A DNA stretch of 64,000 bases, from assembly GCF_000239815.1 (NCBI RefSeq), contig NZ_CAFK01000044.1:57513-121512 (forward strand), written 5' to 3'. Under the pieces are notes generated by a model. It made no database searches. It saw only the letters and a list, made by a program, of their open reading frames with translations, and was not told the DNA's origin. The position numbers were made by a program, and so were the translations under genes. Every line of letters begins with the position of its first letter. The first letter of the stretch is position 1. This DNA is from Bradyrhizobium sp. STM 3843. GTDB taxonomy: Bacteria; Pseudomonadota; Alphaproteobacteria; Rhizobiales; Xanthobacteraceae. Positions 42,660 through 51,228 of the stretch are shown piece by piece.

Positions 42660-43609
42660 GCTACGCTCCCTTGTTCGTTCGGTTTCTCGCCCATGACTGC
42701 TCCGCTGACTGCCGCGCGGCGCAAGGCCTCATCGATACGGCCTCCTGCGGCGGCGAGGCATGTGACGGCTGCGCCAACGCTAACACCGCAGGCAATCAGG
42801 ACCGCCGGCTTGACCTCGCCGCCCGCCTTGCGAAGCGCGCCTTCCGCCTCGGCATCGCTGACACCAGCAATCGTCGCGACGATCCCGCGCGCCCGTTCGC
42901 GCAATTTCGCATTATCAGCCTTCAGATTGACCATCAGGCCCTGATGGATGTGGCCGAGCCCGAATCCCATCAATGATGAGAGCATGCCAAGCGCGGCCTT
43001 TTGCGCCGCTCCGGCGGCGAGCCGTGTCGAGCCGCGCAACGCCTCCTCGCCGCTCTCGAGCAGAATCGGCGCGTCGGCACCAACGAGCAAGGGCGAGCCC
43101 TGATGATGTGCGATACCGATCACAAACGCGCCGCGGCGGCGCGCCTCTGCGACGGCGGCGACGGTGAATGGGGTCGAGCCGCTCGCCGATACGGCAATCA
43201 CAGCGTCGCGGGTGAGATCACCAAGCTCCGCGATGGCCTGCTCACCTGCGGCGGCATCGTCCTCCGCGGAGCCATCGATGCGGAACGGCTCGTCGGTGCC
43301 ACCGGGCAAGACGATCGCGATACGACTCGCATCGAGGCCGAAAGTACCGGGAAGCTCGGCTGCGTCTTCGGCCGCGGCAAGGCCGGAGGAGCCCGCGCCC
43401 GTGTAGACGAGACGCCCACCTTCACGCCAGATCGACGTGAGGCGACGTGCGGCGGCACGGATGTCGCTGGAGACAGCCGAAACCGACGCCATCGCACGAC
43501 GGTAGGATGCAAGCATCGCCTCGGCGAACGCCGCCTCGTCAGTCATCGCGGCAGCGCCGGTGTCATCCCACTCCTCCGCGTCCGTCTCCAAGCTCGGCAG
43601 TATCGGCAT
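42656..43609 (-). CDS. MurQ-like N-acetylmuramic acid 6-phosphate etherase (SIS domain)
   Basis: This 317-residue SIS-fold protein follows the MurQ pattern: G-R-L-V-Y-T-G-A-G-S-S-G, then D-A-A-E-L-P-G-T-F-G (first catalytic acid) and G-S-A-E-D-D-A-A-A-G (second). After these come A-V-S-A-S-G-S-T-P-F and a C-terminal helical part. MurQ removes D-lactate from MurNAc-6-phosphate to give GlcNAc-6-phosphate, which the NagA of the divergent arm can deacetylate. Sequence identity to true MurQ is moderate by eye, so a related SIS etherase or isomerase is possible. ATG 43609 is chosen over a TTG at 43621. It is the first gene of the importer operon. Confidence 0.8.
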   Translation of the reverse strand: MPILPSLETDAEEWDDTGAAAMTDEAAFAEAMLASYRRAMASVSAVSSDIRAAARRLTSIWREGGRLVYTGAGSSGLAAAEDAAELPGTFGLDASRIAIVLPGGTDEPFRIDGSAEDDAAAGEQAIAELGDLTRDAVIAVSASGSTPFTVAAVAEARRRGAFVIGIAHHQGSPLLVGADAPILLESGEEALRGSTRLAAGAAQKAALGMLSSLMGFGLGHIHQGLMVNLKADNAKLRERARGIVATIAGVSDAEAEGALRKAGGEVKPAVLIACGVSVGAAVTCLAAAGGRIDEALRRAAVSGAVMGEKPNEQGSVA

Positions 43610-43628
43610 CGTGAATACCAATGGTAGA

Positions 43629-43640
43629 TACCTCTTGTAT
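43629..43640. promoter_or_regulatory. Candidate GntR/UTRA half-site, importer side
   Basis: TACCTCTTGTAT is repeated in the same orientation as TACCACTTGTCT at 43660-43671, 10 of 12 bases identical and 31 bp away (about three helical turns). Both contain the CTTGT half-site known for GntR proteins with a UTRA domain. A separate palindrome, TACCA-A-TGGTA, lies at 43616-43626 next to the MurQ-like start. Confidence 0.5.
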
Positions 43641-43659
43641 TTGTTTTAGGCGCGTGACA

Positions 43660-43687
43660 TACCACTTGTCTAGAGGTGTTATGGTAT
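43660..43687. promoter_or_regulatory. Candidate GntR/UTRA operator, kinase side
   Basis: CACTTGTCTAGAGGTG is centred on TCTAGA and enclosed by an outer inverted repeat ATACCA (43659-43664) and TGGTAT (43682-43687). The T-C-T-A-G-A centre with flanking G-T resembles sites of the GlcNAc regulators DasR and YvoA/NagR as I remember them, and CTTGT fits the wider UTRA consensus. It lies 16-43 bp before the kinase start, where it would affect the rightward promoter. Confidence 0.55.
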
Positions 43688-43702
43688 TTTTTAGGAGGCA
43701 TC

Positions 43703-44581
43703 TTGGCGACGACGCAGTTCTTCCTCGGTGTGGACGGTGGCGCAACGCGCTGCCGCGCGAGGCTGCGGGATTCGTCCGGCCGCGAGCTGGGGCGCGGGCT
43801 CGGGCCGGCGTCGAACATCTATCTCGATTTCGACGAGGCCATGCGGGTCGTCCGCGAAACCATTGAGGCTGCGATCGCCGGCGGTACTGCCACTCAGGAG
43901 ATCGCGGTCGGCCTCAGCCTCGCCGGGCTTTCGGACGAGAAGGAAGCGGAGCGCGTTGCTGCTGCCCTGCCCGGCTTTGCGCGCGTCGTCGCCGTCAATG
44001 ATGCGGTCGCGGCCTGCGTCGGCGCCAACGGCCTTGGCGATGGCGGCCTGATCATCGCGGGCACGGGCTCGGCCGGCATCGCTCGCGTTGGAGCCAAGAC
44101 GACCATCATCGGCGGCCGCGGCTTCTGGCTCGGCGACGACGGGTCCGCTGCACGCCTCGGTGAAGCGGCGCTACGCGCGACCTTGCGCGCGCTCGACGGC
44201 CTCGAACCGGCGAGCGGACTCGCAACGGCGCTGGCGCGTCATTTCGATAGCGATCCGCTGCGAATGAGCCGGTGGGCATCGGATGCAAGGCCCCGCGACT
44301 ATGGCGCCTTCGCACCCCAGATTCTGGAGGTCGCCAGGTCTGGCGATGGACGCGCGCGTGAAATTGTCGGCGAAGCCGCCGGCGCGATTGCGGCGCTCGC
44401 GAATGCTTTGGGTGCACTCGGTGCCGAACGCATCGCGCTCGCTGGCGGCTTCGGTGAGCCCTTGCGTCCCTTTCTGCCGCCTGATGTCGCGCAGCGCCTC
44501 TCCCAGCCTCGGCGCGACGCAGTCGACGGTGCGATCCTGCTTGCCGGCGGAAAACTCGCGGACGACGCCTCATGTCCATGA
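43703..44581 (+). CDS. N-acetylglucosamine-kinase-like ATPase (BadF/BadG family)
   Basis: This 292-residue sugar kinase of the actin-like ATPase fold has phosphate-1 F-F-L-G-V-D-G-G-A-T-R-C, a phosphate-2 I-I-A-G-T-G-S-A-G and L-A-G-G-F-G-E-P near the end, as in NagK-type kinases of the BadF/BadG group. It would phosphorylate GlcNAc, MurNAc or glucosamine after uptake. The start is a TTG at 43703 with TTAGGAGG just upstream; the in-frame ATG at 43676 has no ribosome site and falls within the operator. It overlaps the regulator gene by ten bases. Confidence 0.87.
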   Translation: MATTQFFLGVDGGATRCRARLRDSSGRELGRGLGPASNIYLDFDEAMRVVRETIEAAIAGGTATQEIAVGLSLAGLSDEKEAERVAAALPGFARVVAVNDAVAACVGANGLGDGGLIIAGTGSAGIARVGAKTTIIGGRGFWLGDDGSAARLGEAALRATLRALDGLEPASGLATALARHFDSDPLRMSRWASDARPRDYGAFAPQILEVARSGDGRAREIVGEAAGAIAALANALGALGAERIALAGGFGEPLRPFLPPDVAQRLSQPRRDAVDGAILLAGGKLADDASCP

Positions 44582-45327
44582 TGGTGGAGGCCGCACCAGG
44601 CCAGAAACTCTATCGCGCGGTGGTCGACGCGCTTCGGCGCCAGATCGAGACCGGACGTTTCGCGGAGACGCAACTACTTCCGGCCGAGCGCGAATTGTGC
44701 GAGCTGCTCGACGTATCGCGCACGACCTTGCGCAAGGCGATTGCGGATCTGATCGACGAAGGCGTGTTGTATCACCGCCACGGCGCCGGCACCTTCATTC
44801 ATCGCGCAACTCCACGCGTCGAACAGCCCTCTTCGCGCCTGACAAGCTTCACCGAGGACATGCGGCTGCGCGGATTGGAAGCGAGTTCGCGCGAGCTCGA
44901 GCGCGGCGTGTTCCTGCCGACGCCGGAAGAGGCCATGATGCTCGGCGCAGGGCCGAACGAACGCGTATTCCGACTCGGCCGTTTGCGGCTGGCCGACGGC
45001 TCACCCATGGCGATCGAGCGCGCCGCCATCCCGATGCGCTATCTGCCGGAACCGGACTCCGTCGGCGCCTCGCTTTACGAGGCGCTCGCCTCGCGCGGCT
45101 TCAAGCCAACCCGCGGCCTGCAGCGCTTGCGTGCGACGCTCGTCTGCGACGCGGATGCGGACCTGCTCGGTGTCGCGCACAACAGTCCGGCGCTCTATAT
45201 CCAGCGGATCGCCTATCTCGCCGACGGCTCCTGCGTCGAATTCACGAAATCCTGGTACCGCGCCGACGCCTATGATTTCGTCTCCGAACTCACTCTGTCA
45301 CCGCCGATCCGAAAGGCGCGCCGATGA
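44572..45327 (+). CDS. GntR-family regulator with UTRA domain (NagR/DasR-like)
   Basis: This 251-residue regulator has a GntR winged helix at about 15-80 (QIETGRFAETQLLPAERELCELL, then D-V-S-R-T-T-L-R-K-A-I and Y-H-R-H-G-A-G-T-F-I) followed by a UTRA ligand domain (SRLTSFTEDMRLRGLEASS, R-L-R-L-A-D-G-S-P-M-A-I-E-R). Relatives such as NagR/YvoA and DasR sense GlcN-6-P or GlcNAc-6-P. Encoded within the nag-type arm, it probably controls both divergent operons through the sites at 43629-43687. Confidence 0.9.
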   Translation: MSMMVEAAPGQKLYRAVVDALRRQIETGRFAETQLLPAERELCELLDVSRTTLRKAIADLIDEGVLYHRHGAGTFIHRATPRVEQPSSRLTSFTEDMRLRGLEASSRELERGVFLPTPEEAMMLGAGPNERVFRLGRLRLADGSPMAIERAAIPMRYLPEPDSVGASLYEALASRGFKPTRGLQRLRATLVCDADADLLGVAHNSPALYIQRIAYLADGSCVEFTKSWYRADAYDFVSELTLSPPIRKARR

Positions 45328-46349
45328 CCAGCACCATGCTGCGGGAGATCGGCGAGGCAGCCGAAGCGGTCGGGCGTCAGCTTGGTCACAATGTCGATCG
45401 GCTCGCCGAGCTTGGAGCGCGGCTGCGGGCACTGGATCCGCCGCTCGTTGCGACCATTGCCCGCGGCTCGTCGGATTGCTGTGCGCTCTATCTGAAATAT
45501 CTCGTCGAGATCGCGTCCGGTATTCCTTGCGCCTCCATCGGCCCGTCCATCGCGACGCTTTATCGGACGCCGATGCGGCTTGGGGGCTGCGTTTCCGTGG
45601 CGATCTCGCAATCCGGGCGCAGCCCCGATATCGTTGACATGCAGCGCGCGGCGCGACGCGGCGGAGCATTGGCCGTTGCATTGGTCAATGACGTGGCCTC
45701 GCCACTCGCCGAAGAGACCGAGGTTCTACTGCCGTTGTGCGCGGGCGCAGAACATTCGGTCGCTGCGACCAAGTCGATGGTCGCAGGTCTCGCCGCAGGC
45801 GCCAGCCTCGTGGCAGCCTGGCGCGAGGATCAGCAACTCGCAGATGCTCTCTCCGGCCTGCCGGAGATCTTGCGCGGACAGACGGCGGCACCGCCCACGG
45901 AGATGCTGGAGCAGCTCGCGAATGCCCGCAGTGCTTTCGTGCTCGGCCGCGGCGCGACGCTCGCGATCGCCGCGGAGGCGGCGTTGAAGCTCAAGGAAAC
46001 CTGTGCGATCCATGCCGAAGCCTACTCCGCGGCTGAGGTGCTGCATGGCCCGGCCGAGCTCGTGGAGTCCGGCTTTCCGGTCATCGCTTTTCTGCCGTCC
46101 GACGCGGCCCGCCAGGGCATGCTGCCGACGCTCGCGACGCTAGCCGATGCGGGCGCGACCGTGATCGCGATCGAGGCGGGCGGCGCGGACGACGCCCATC
46201 GTCTTGCCACGGCGAAAGTCGAGGCGACCCTGCTGGAGCCCGTCGTCATGATCCACCGCTTCTACCGCCTTGCCGAGGCGCTTGCGCTGCGGCTCGGGCG
46301 CGACCCGGACCGTCCGCGCAACCTTCGCAAGGTGACGGAGACCCTTTGA
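45324..46349 (+). CDS. SIS-type glucosamine-6-phosphate deaminase (NagB-II-like)
   Basis: This 341-residue protein is made of two SIS domains without the glutamine amidotransferase domain of GlmS. The sugar-phosphate sites are A-R-G-S-S-D, S-Q-S-G-R-S-P-D and V-L-G-R-G-A-T. The active-site helix E-A-Y-S-A-A-E-V-L-H-G-P carries the conserved glutamate and histidine. Proteins of this size beside nagA are NagB-II, converting GlcN-6-P to fructose-6-P and ammonia. It overlaps the regulator and nagA genes by four bases. A related AgaS-type isomerase is the alternative. Confidence 0.88.
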   Translation: MTSTMLREIGEAAEAVGRQLGHNVDRLAELGARLRALDPPLVATIARGSSDCCALYLKYLVEIASGIPCASIGPSIATLYRTPMRLGGCVSVAISQSGRSPDIVDMQRAARRGGALAVALVNDVASPLAEETEVLLPLCAGAEHSVAATKSMVAGLAAGASLVAAWREDQQLADALSGLPEILRGQTAAPPTEMLEQLANARSAFVLGRGATLAIAAEAALKLKETCAIHAEAYSAAEVLHGPAELVESGFPVIAFLPSDAARQGMLPTLATLADAGATVIAIEAGGADDAHRLATAKVEATLLEPVVMIHRFYRLAEALALRLGRDPDRPRNLRKVTETL

Positions 46350-47488
46350 TGATCGTTCTGTCCGGCGCGCGCATTTTCGATGGCGAACGCTTTCGCGATG
46401 ACCACGCGGTTGTCGTCGAAGCCGGGCGCATCGCCGCGATCGTCCCCTACTCCGAGAAACCTCGCGGCGCCGTGCGCGATCTCGGCGGCGGCCTGCTTGC
46501 GCCCGGCTATATCGATGTGCAGGTGAATGGCGGCGGCGGCGTCCTGTTCAACGATGACCCGACGCCCGAAGGCATCGCCCGCATCGCCGCTGCCCATCGC
46601 AAGCACGGCACCGTCGGCCTACTGCCGACGCTGGTGACCGACGCGACGGAGGTGATGGCCGCGGCGATTGCAGCCACGCGCGGGGCGCGCCATCTGACCC
46701 CGGCCACCCTTGGCATCCATCTGGAGGGACCGTTTCTGGATCCGCGCCGCAAGGGTGCGCATGTGCTTAGGTACATCCGCGACCTCGAACCCGGCGACGT
46801 CACGACGATCGCCGCGGCGAATTGCGGCGCGGTCATGCTGACGCTCGCCCCCAACCGGGTCGCCGTGGAGCGCATCACCGAACTGGTACAGCACGGCGTG
46901 CTGGTCTCGCTCGGCCACTCCGACGCAAGTTATGATCAGGCGTGCGCCGCCGTGAAGGCCGGAGCGCGCGCGTTCACCCATCTGTACAATGCGATGAGTG
47001 CGCCGGCCGGACGTGAGCCGGGCATGGTCGGCGCCGCGCTCGATCTCACCGATGCTTTCGTTGGAATCATCGCAGACGGTCACCATGTGCACGACGCGAA
47101 CTTGCGTATTGCCTTCGCCGCCAAGCGGCATGACCGCTTCATGCTGATTACCGATGCGATGCCGCCGGCGGCCGGCGGGCCCGACCAGTTCGATCTGCAG
47201 GGCCGCCGTGTGAGCAGCGTGGACGGCTGTCTGCGGCTCGACGATGGAACGCTCGCGGGATCAGTTCTGACCATGGACGAAGCTGTACGCTATGCCGTCA
47301 AGGTCGCGCGGCTAGCCCTCGGCGATGCGCTTGCGATGGCCTCGCGCGTTCCGGCGACGTTCCTGCGGCGCGACACGGAGCTCGGTCGCATCGCGCCCGG
47401 ACATCTCGCGAGCCTCGTGCATCTCGACGACGACCTGCGGGTGCTCGACACCTGGATCGAGGGGCGGTCGACCGCCGACGGCTCCTGA
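46346..47488 (+). CDS. nagA: N-acetylglucosamine-6-phosphate deacetylase
   Basis: This 380-residue amidohydrolase has the NagA landmarks in order: D-V-Q-V-N-G-G-G-G near the metal site, H-L-E-G-P-F-L-D-P-R-R-K-G-A-H with the metal-binding glutamate, L-G-H-S-D-A, T-H-L-Y-N-A-M-S, H-H-V-H-D and the catalytic aspartate in L-I-T-D-A-M-P-P. It removes acetate from GlcNAc-6-P, giving GlcN-6-P for the deaminase encoded just before. It is the last gene of the arm and converges on a LacI gene 69 bp away. Confidence 0.95.
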   Translation: MMIVLSGARIFDGERFRDDHAVVVEAGRIAAIVPYSEKPRGAVRDLGGGLLAPGYIDVQVNGGGGVLFNDDPTPEGIARIAAAHRKHGTVGLLPTLVTDATEVMAAAIAATRGARHLTPATLGIHLEGPFLDPRRKGAHVLRYIRDLEPGDVTTIAAANCGAVMLTLAPNRVAVERITELVQHGVLVSLGHSDASYDQACAAVKAGARAFTHLYNAMSAPAGREPGMVGAALDLTDAFVGIIADGHHVHDANLRIAFAAKRHDRFMLITDAMPPAAGGPDQFDLQGRRVSSVDGCLRLDDGTLAGSVLTMDEAVRYAVKVARLALGDALAMASRVPATFLRRDTELGRIAPGHLASLVHLDDDLRVLDTWIEGRSTADGS

Positions 47489-47557
47489 TCCACGCCCACA
47501 TCGCCGATCGCCATGGCATCGAGGCGCTCACGACCGTGCGACCCCACGGACCCGAAG

Positions 47558-48607
47558 TTACGGCAGATTGTCCCGCAGAAAAATGTCGATGCGGATGCGT
47601 TCCTGGTCGGCGCTGATCGGCTCACCCGAACAATGCGCGAGCAGGACGCGCGCCGCGGACCGCGCCTCGTGGCCGGGATCCTGGTTGATGATCGCATCCA
47701 GCGTGCCGCGGACCAGGAAACGCCGCGTGTACTGGGTCAGCTCATGAGTGATCCAGACCACCTCGCGCGCGCGGCCCGAGGCCTCGAGCGCATCGGCGAT
47801 GCCGCGGTTCCCCGCGCCGCAGCAGTAGATGCCGCGGAGATCGGCATGGCGGGTGAGCAGCGCACCAGCAAGCTTCCGCGTGCGCTCGCTGTCGTCGCGG
47901 CCTTCGAGGACCGGTAGCGCGAGCAGGTTCGGATACTCGCTGGACAGGATCTGGTGAAAGCCGAACTGCCGCTCGGTATGATCGCGCAGCGACAACGATC
48001 CCGCAATCACAGCGACGGTTCCCTCGCGGCTACCGAGGAAACGTCCCATCAGCGTTGCCGCAGTCCGCCCCGCGGCCGGGTTGTCAATACCGACATAGTG
48101 CAGGCGGCGCGAGCTCGGCACGTCCGACACAAGGGTCACCACAGCAACGCCGCGCGCGGCGAGTTCGTCGATAGCTGCGCGCACCCTCGGATGATCGAGC
48201 GCGATGACGGCGACGCCCTGATAGACCGGCGACAGGTTTTCGAGCGCGCCGGCCAGCACATCCGGATCGAACACGTCGACATTGAGGATATCAATGAAGC
48301 CGCGCTGACCTGCAAGCCAGTCCGCGGTGCGCTGCACCTGCTCGGTCAGATTGGTCATAAAGCTGTTGCTGCCGGTCGGCAACACGAAGGCGAAACGAAA
48401 ACTCTGCCCACGCGCGAGCCGCGCGGCCGCGACGTCGGCGCGGTAACCGAGCTTGGCGACGGCGGCCTCCACGCGCGCGACAGTCTTGGCCCGCACGCCC
48501 TCGCGCCGGTTGACGACACGATCGACAGTGGCAAGCGAAACGCCGGCCGCGCGCGCGACGTCCTCAAGCGTGGCGCGGATCGCCGGCTGGGTCGCGCCGG
48601 CCGTCAT
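47558..48607 (-). CDS. LacI-family regulator at the end of the Thu-like operon
   Basis: This 349-residue regulator has the head ATLEDVARAAGVSLATVDRVV and the hinge R-L-A-R-G-Q-S-F-R-F, with a sugar-sensing core (G-I-Y-C-C-G-A-G-N-R-G-I-A-D-A-L). Such proteins with T-V-D-R-V in the recognition helix resemble the inositol/ribose-type LacI group. Its ATG overlaps the ThuA-like stop by four bases, so the regulator is made from the operon it probably controls, which would give feedback. The longer frame upstream is inside that neighbour. Confidence 0.88.
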   Translation of the reverse strand: MTAGATQPAIRATLEDVARAAGVSLATVDRVVNRREGVRAKTVARVEAAVAKLGYRADVAAARLARGQSFRFAFVLPTGSNSFMTNLTEQVQRTADWLAGQRGFIDILNVDVFDPDVLAGALENLSPVYQGVAVIALDHPRVRAAIDELAARGVAVVTLVSDVPSSRRLHYVGIDNPAAGRTAATLMGRFLGSREGTVAVIAGSLSLRDHTERQFGFHQILSSEYPNLLALPVLEGRDDSERTRKLAGALLTRHADLRGIYCCGAGNRGIADALEASGRAREVVWITHELTQYTRRFLVRGTLDAIINQDPGHEARSAARVLLAHCSGEPISADQERIRIDIFLRDNLP

Positions 48608-49248
48608 TCGCGTGCCGCCCACAACATCCCGCGCGTCATCAGCGTTCGGATCTCCGGTACGTCGAGCTCGTAGGCACGGTGGCCGACTGAGGAATAGAAC
48701 ACCCTGCCCGCGCCGTATCGCTTCTTCCAGACCACCGGCATCACCACGCCCTCGATCCAGGGTGCGTGCTCGCCGGTGAAAGTCGTGGTCGCCAACACCT
48801 CGTTGGCGGGGTCGACATGCATATAATATTGCTCGGAACGATGCTCGAAACTCTTCAGCCCCCTCATGATGGGATCATCCGGCTTCGTCACATCGACCTT
48901 GTAGTCGATGATGTTGCCGGGATGCGCGACCCATTGCCCGCCGCATAGGAACTGATAGTCGACGGACTCGCGGAACGCATCGCACATGCCGCCGTGATGG
49001 CCGGCGAGTCCGACGCCGCCCCGCACCGCCGCGCAGAGGTTGAGCGCTTCCGCCTTGTCGATCTTCGACATGGTGTAGATCGGGACGATCAGTGACAGAT
49101 CGTGAATTGCGGGATCAGCGAACGCCGCCGTCGTGGTCTCGATCCGCACCTCGAAGCCTTCAGCCTTCAGCCACCCCCGGATCATCGAGGCACAGAGATC
49201 GGGATCATGTCCCGGCCAGCCGCCCCAAACAATCATTGCGCTGCGCAT
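48604..49248 (-). CDS. ThuA-domain protein
   Basis: This 214-residue protein has a glutamine-amidotransferase-like ThuA fold: R-S-A-M-I-V-W-G-G-W-P-G-H-D-P, G-L-A-G-H-H-G-G-M-C-D-A-F, and a late S-V-G-H-R-A-Y-E-L. In Sinorhizobium, ThuA and ThuB oxidise trehalose-type disaccharides to 3-keto sugars. The neighbouring oxidoreductase fills the ThuB place. The exact substrate may differ. ATG 49248 starts the fold directly, 10 bp after the oxidoreductase stop. Confidence 0.87.
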   Translation of the reverse strand: MRSAMIVWGGWPGHDPDLCASMIRGWLKAEGFEVRIETTTAAFADPAIHDLSLIVPIYTMSKIDKAEALNLCAAVRGGVGLAGHHGGMCDAFRESVDYQFLCGGQWVAHPGNIIDYKVDVTKPDDPIMRGLKSFEHRSEQYYMHVDPANEVLATTTFTGEHAPWIEGVVMPVVWKKRYGAGRVFYSSVGHRAYELDVPEIRTLMTRGMLWAARE

Positions 49249-49258
49249 GTTTCTGTCC

Positions 49259-50356
49259 TCAGTCGATCTGCCCGGTCTCGCATCCGGCCGGCAGCATCGC
49301 CGGTCGCTCCACGCTGCTCTCGATCTTGACGCGTCGCCCTTCATCGGCGGAGGTCTGGAACGCCTCCATCACCTCCAGCACATGGAACGCGATTGCGCCG
49401 CTCGCACGATGTGGCCGGTCGTTCAGGATTGCGGATGCCATGTCGGCGACGCCGATGGAACGGAACTCGCCATCGACATGACCGTGCGTCAGCGGCACGG
49501 CCTCCCAGTCGCCGCCGGTCTTTGCGACCTGCACCTCGCCCCCGAAGCGGTTCGGGTCCGGCACCAGCATGCTGCCCTTGTCGCCATAGATCTCGATCGG
49601 GGCGTGCCGGTGCTTCGGCACGTCAAAGCTCATCGTGACCGAGACGACCGCCCCGCTTTCGAATTCGAGGGTGCCCGCGACATGGGTCGAAACCTCGACC
49701 GGGATCAGCGTGCCGTTGTTGGGCTGGCTGGTAACCAGGCGTTCCGATTTCGGCCGTGCGGTCGAACCCATCACGCTCGCGACCGGGCCGAGCAACTGCA
49801 CGAGATCGGTGATGTAGTATGGGCCCATGTCAAGCATCGGCCCGCCGCCACGCAGATAATAGAACCCCGGCGCAGGATGCCAGCGCTCGTGGCCGGGGCA
49901 GCCGAAGAAGGCGCTGCCGGCCACAGGCGTGCCGATCGCGCCGTCGTCGATCAGCTTACGCGCGGTCTGGTGCCCACCGCCGAGGAACGTGTCGGGCGCG
50001 CAGCCGACGCGCAGGTTTCTCTCGGCGGCGAGTTCCATCACCTTGCGGGCTTCCGCCACGTTGATGCCGAGTGGTTTCTCGGAATAGACATGCTTGCCGG
50101 CATTCAGCACCGCGAGACTGACATCGGTATGGGCCAGCGGCACCGTGAGATTGATGACGATCTCGATGTCATCGCGCTTGAGTAAGTGATCGACCCGCAT
50201 CACCGGCAATCCGAAGGCGGCGCCCTGGCGCTCCGCAGCGTCGCTGCGCATATCGGCAACCGCCTTGATCTCCATCATCGGGAAGCGCTGGGCTGCCGTC
50301 AGATAGGCGGTGCTGATATAGCCGCAGCCAACGATTCCGACCCCTACTTTTCTCAT
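49259..50356 (-). CDS. Gfo/Idh/MocA oxidoreductase (ThuB-like)
   Basis: This 365-residue NAD(P)-dependent sugar dehydrogenase has the nucleotide fold V-G-I-V-G-C-G-Y-I-S at 6-15 and the catalytic lysine K94 in S-E-K-P-L-G. In the usual G-G-G-x-x-x-D-x-G-x-H motif the final histidine is tyrosine (D176-M-G-P-Y180), a variant known in the family. It probably oxidises a hydroxyl of an imported sugar together with the ThuA-like protein. It lies between the permease genes and thuA. Confidence 0.9.
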   Translation of the reverse strand: MRKVGVGIVGCGYISTAYLTAAQRFPMMEIKAVADMRSDAAERQGAAFGLPVMRVDHLLKRDDIEIVINLTVPLAHTDVSLAVLNAGKHVYSEKPLGINVAEARKVMELAAERNLRVGCAPDTFLGGGHQTARKLIDDGAIGTPVAGSAFFGCPGHERWHPAPGFYYLRGGGPMLDMGPYYITDLVQLLGPVASVMGSTARPKSERLVTSQPNNGTLIPVEVSTHVAGTLEFESGAVVSVTMSFDVPKHRHAPIEIYGDKGSMLVPDPNRFGGEVQVAKTGGDWEAVPLTHGHVDGEFRSIGVADMASAILNDRPHRASGAIAFHVLEVMEAFQTSADEGRRVKIESSVERPAMLPAGCETGQID

Positions 50357-50379
50357 TATGTTCTCCGTGAGCTATGGAC

Positions 50380-51228
50380 TCATCCCTTGACCGCGCCTGA
50401 CGTGAGGCCGGCGACGATGTGCTTCTGAGCCAGCAGGAAGAAAATGATCGTCGGCAGGATGGTCAGCGTGATGAAGGTCAGGATCAGGTTCCACTCGGAG
50501 GAATACTCGCCTTGGTAAACCATGATGCCGAGCGGCCATGGATAGAGCGCATCGGTGTTGAGCATCACAAGCGGCAACAGATAGGCGTTCCAGCTGTTGA
50601 CGAAGGTAATGGTACCGACGGTCGCCAGGATTGGTCGCGACAAAGGCAGCGTCACGTAGCGGAAGAACTTGATGTAGCTGCAGCCGTCGACCAGCGCCGC
50701 TTCGAGCAGTTCGTAGGGAATGTCCTTGAAGAAGCGCCGCAGCAGCAGCACGCTCATGGCGAGACTAAAGGCCACCTGCGGCAGCGCGACGCCCAAATAG
50801 GTATCGAGCAGCCCGAGATCGCGGACCCTGATGAAGAGCGGCAACACGGCGGTCGCTGCCGGAAACAGCAGGCCGAGCGTCAGGTAGCTCAGCAACATCG
50901 AGCTGCCGTAGAACCTGACATGGGCGAAGGTGAACGCCGCCATCGAGGCGACAATCAGGGTCAATGTCACCGCCAGCGTGGAGATGATCAGCGAGTTGCG
51001 CAAGAGCTGCCAGTAGCGCGCTGACAACAGGATGTCGGCATAGTTCTGCCACTCCCAGTGATCAGGGAGGCCAAACGGATTGACGCGCAATTCGCCGAGG
51101 GATTTGAAGCCGCCGAGCACGGTCGCGAGCAGCGGCACCAACACGACGACGGCGACAACGGCAAGGAACACCACCTTGAACAGCAGGGCGGGATCGAGCG
51201 CTGTTTGGGTGGTCTCGGCCCTACTCAT
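50380..51228 (-). CDS. Sugar ABC importer permease, MalG-like
   Basis: This 282-residue inner-membrane permease has six helices, the EAA loop E-A-A-L-V-D-G-C-S-Y-I-K-F-F-R-Y-V-T-L-P-L and the MalG-type ending H-I-V-A-G-L-T-S-G-A-V-K-G. ATG 51228 overlaps the MalF-like gene by eight bases; the longer open frame lies inside that gene. It belongs to an importer with no ATPase gene in its operon. Confidence 0.9.
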   Translation of the reverse strand: MSRAETTQTALDPALLFKVVFLAVVAVVVLVPLLATVLGGFKSLGELRVNPFGLPDHWEWQNYADILLSARYWQLLRNSLIISTLAVTLTLIVASMAAFTFAHVRFYGSSMLLSYLTLGLLFPAATAVLPLFIRVRDLGLLDTYLGVALPQVAFSLAMSVLLLRRFFKDIPYELLEAALVDGCSYIKFFRYVTLPLSRPILATVGTITFVNSWNAYLLPLVMLNTDALYPWPLGIMVYQGEYSSEWNLILTFITLTILPTIIFFLLAQKHIVAGLTSGAVKG

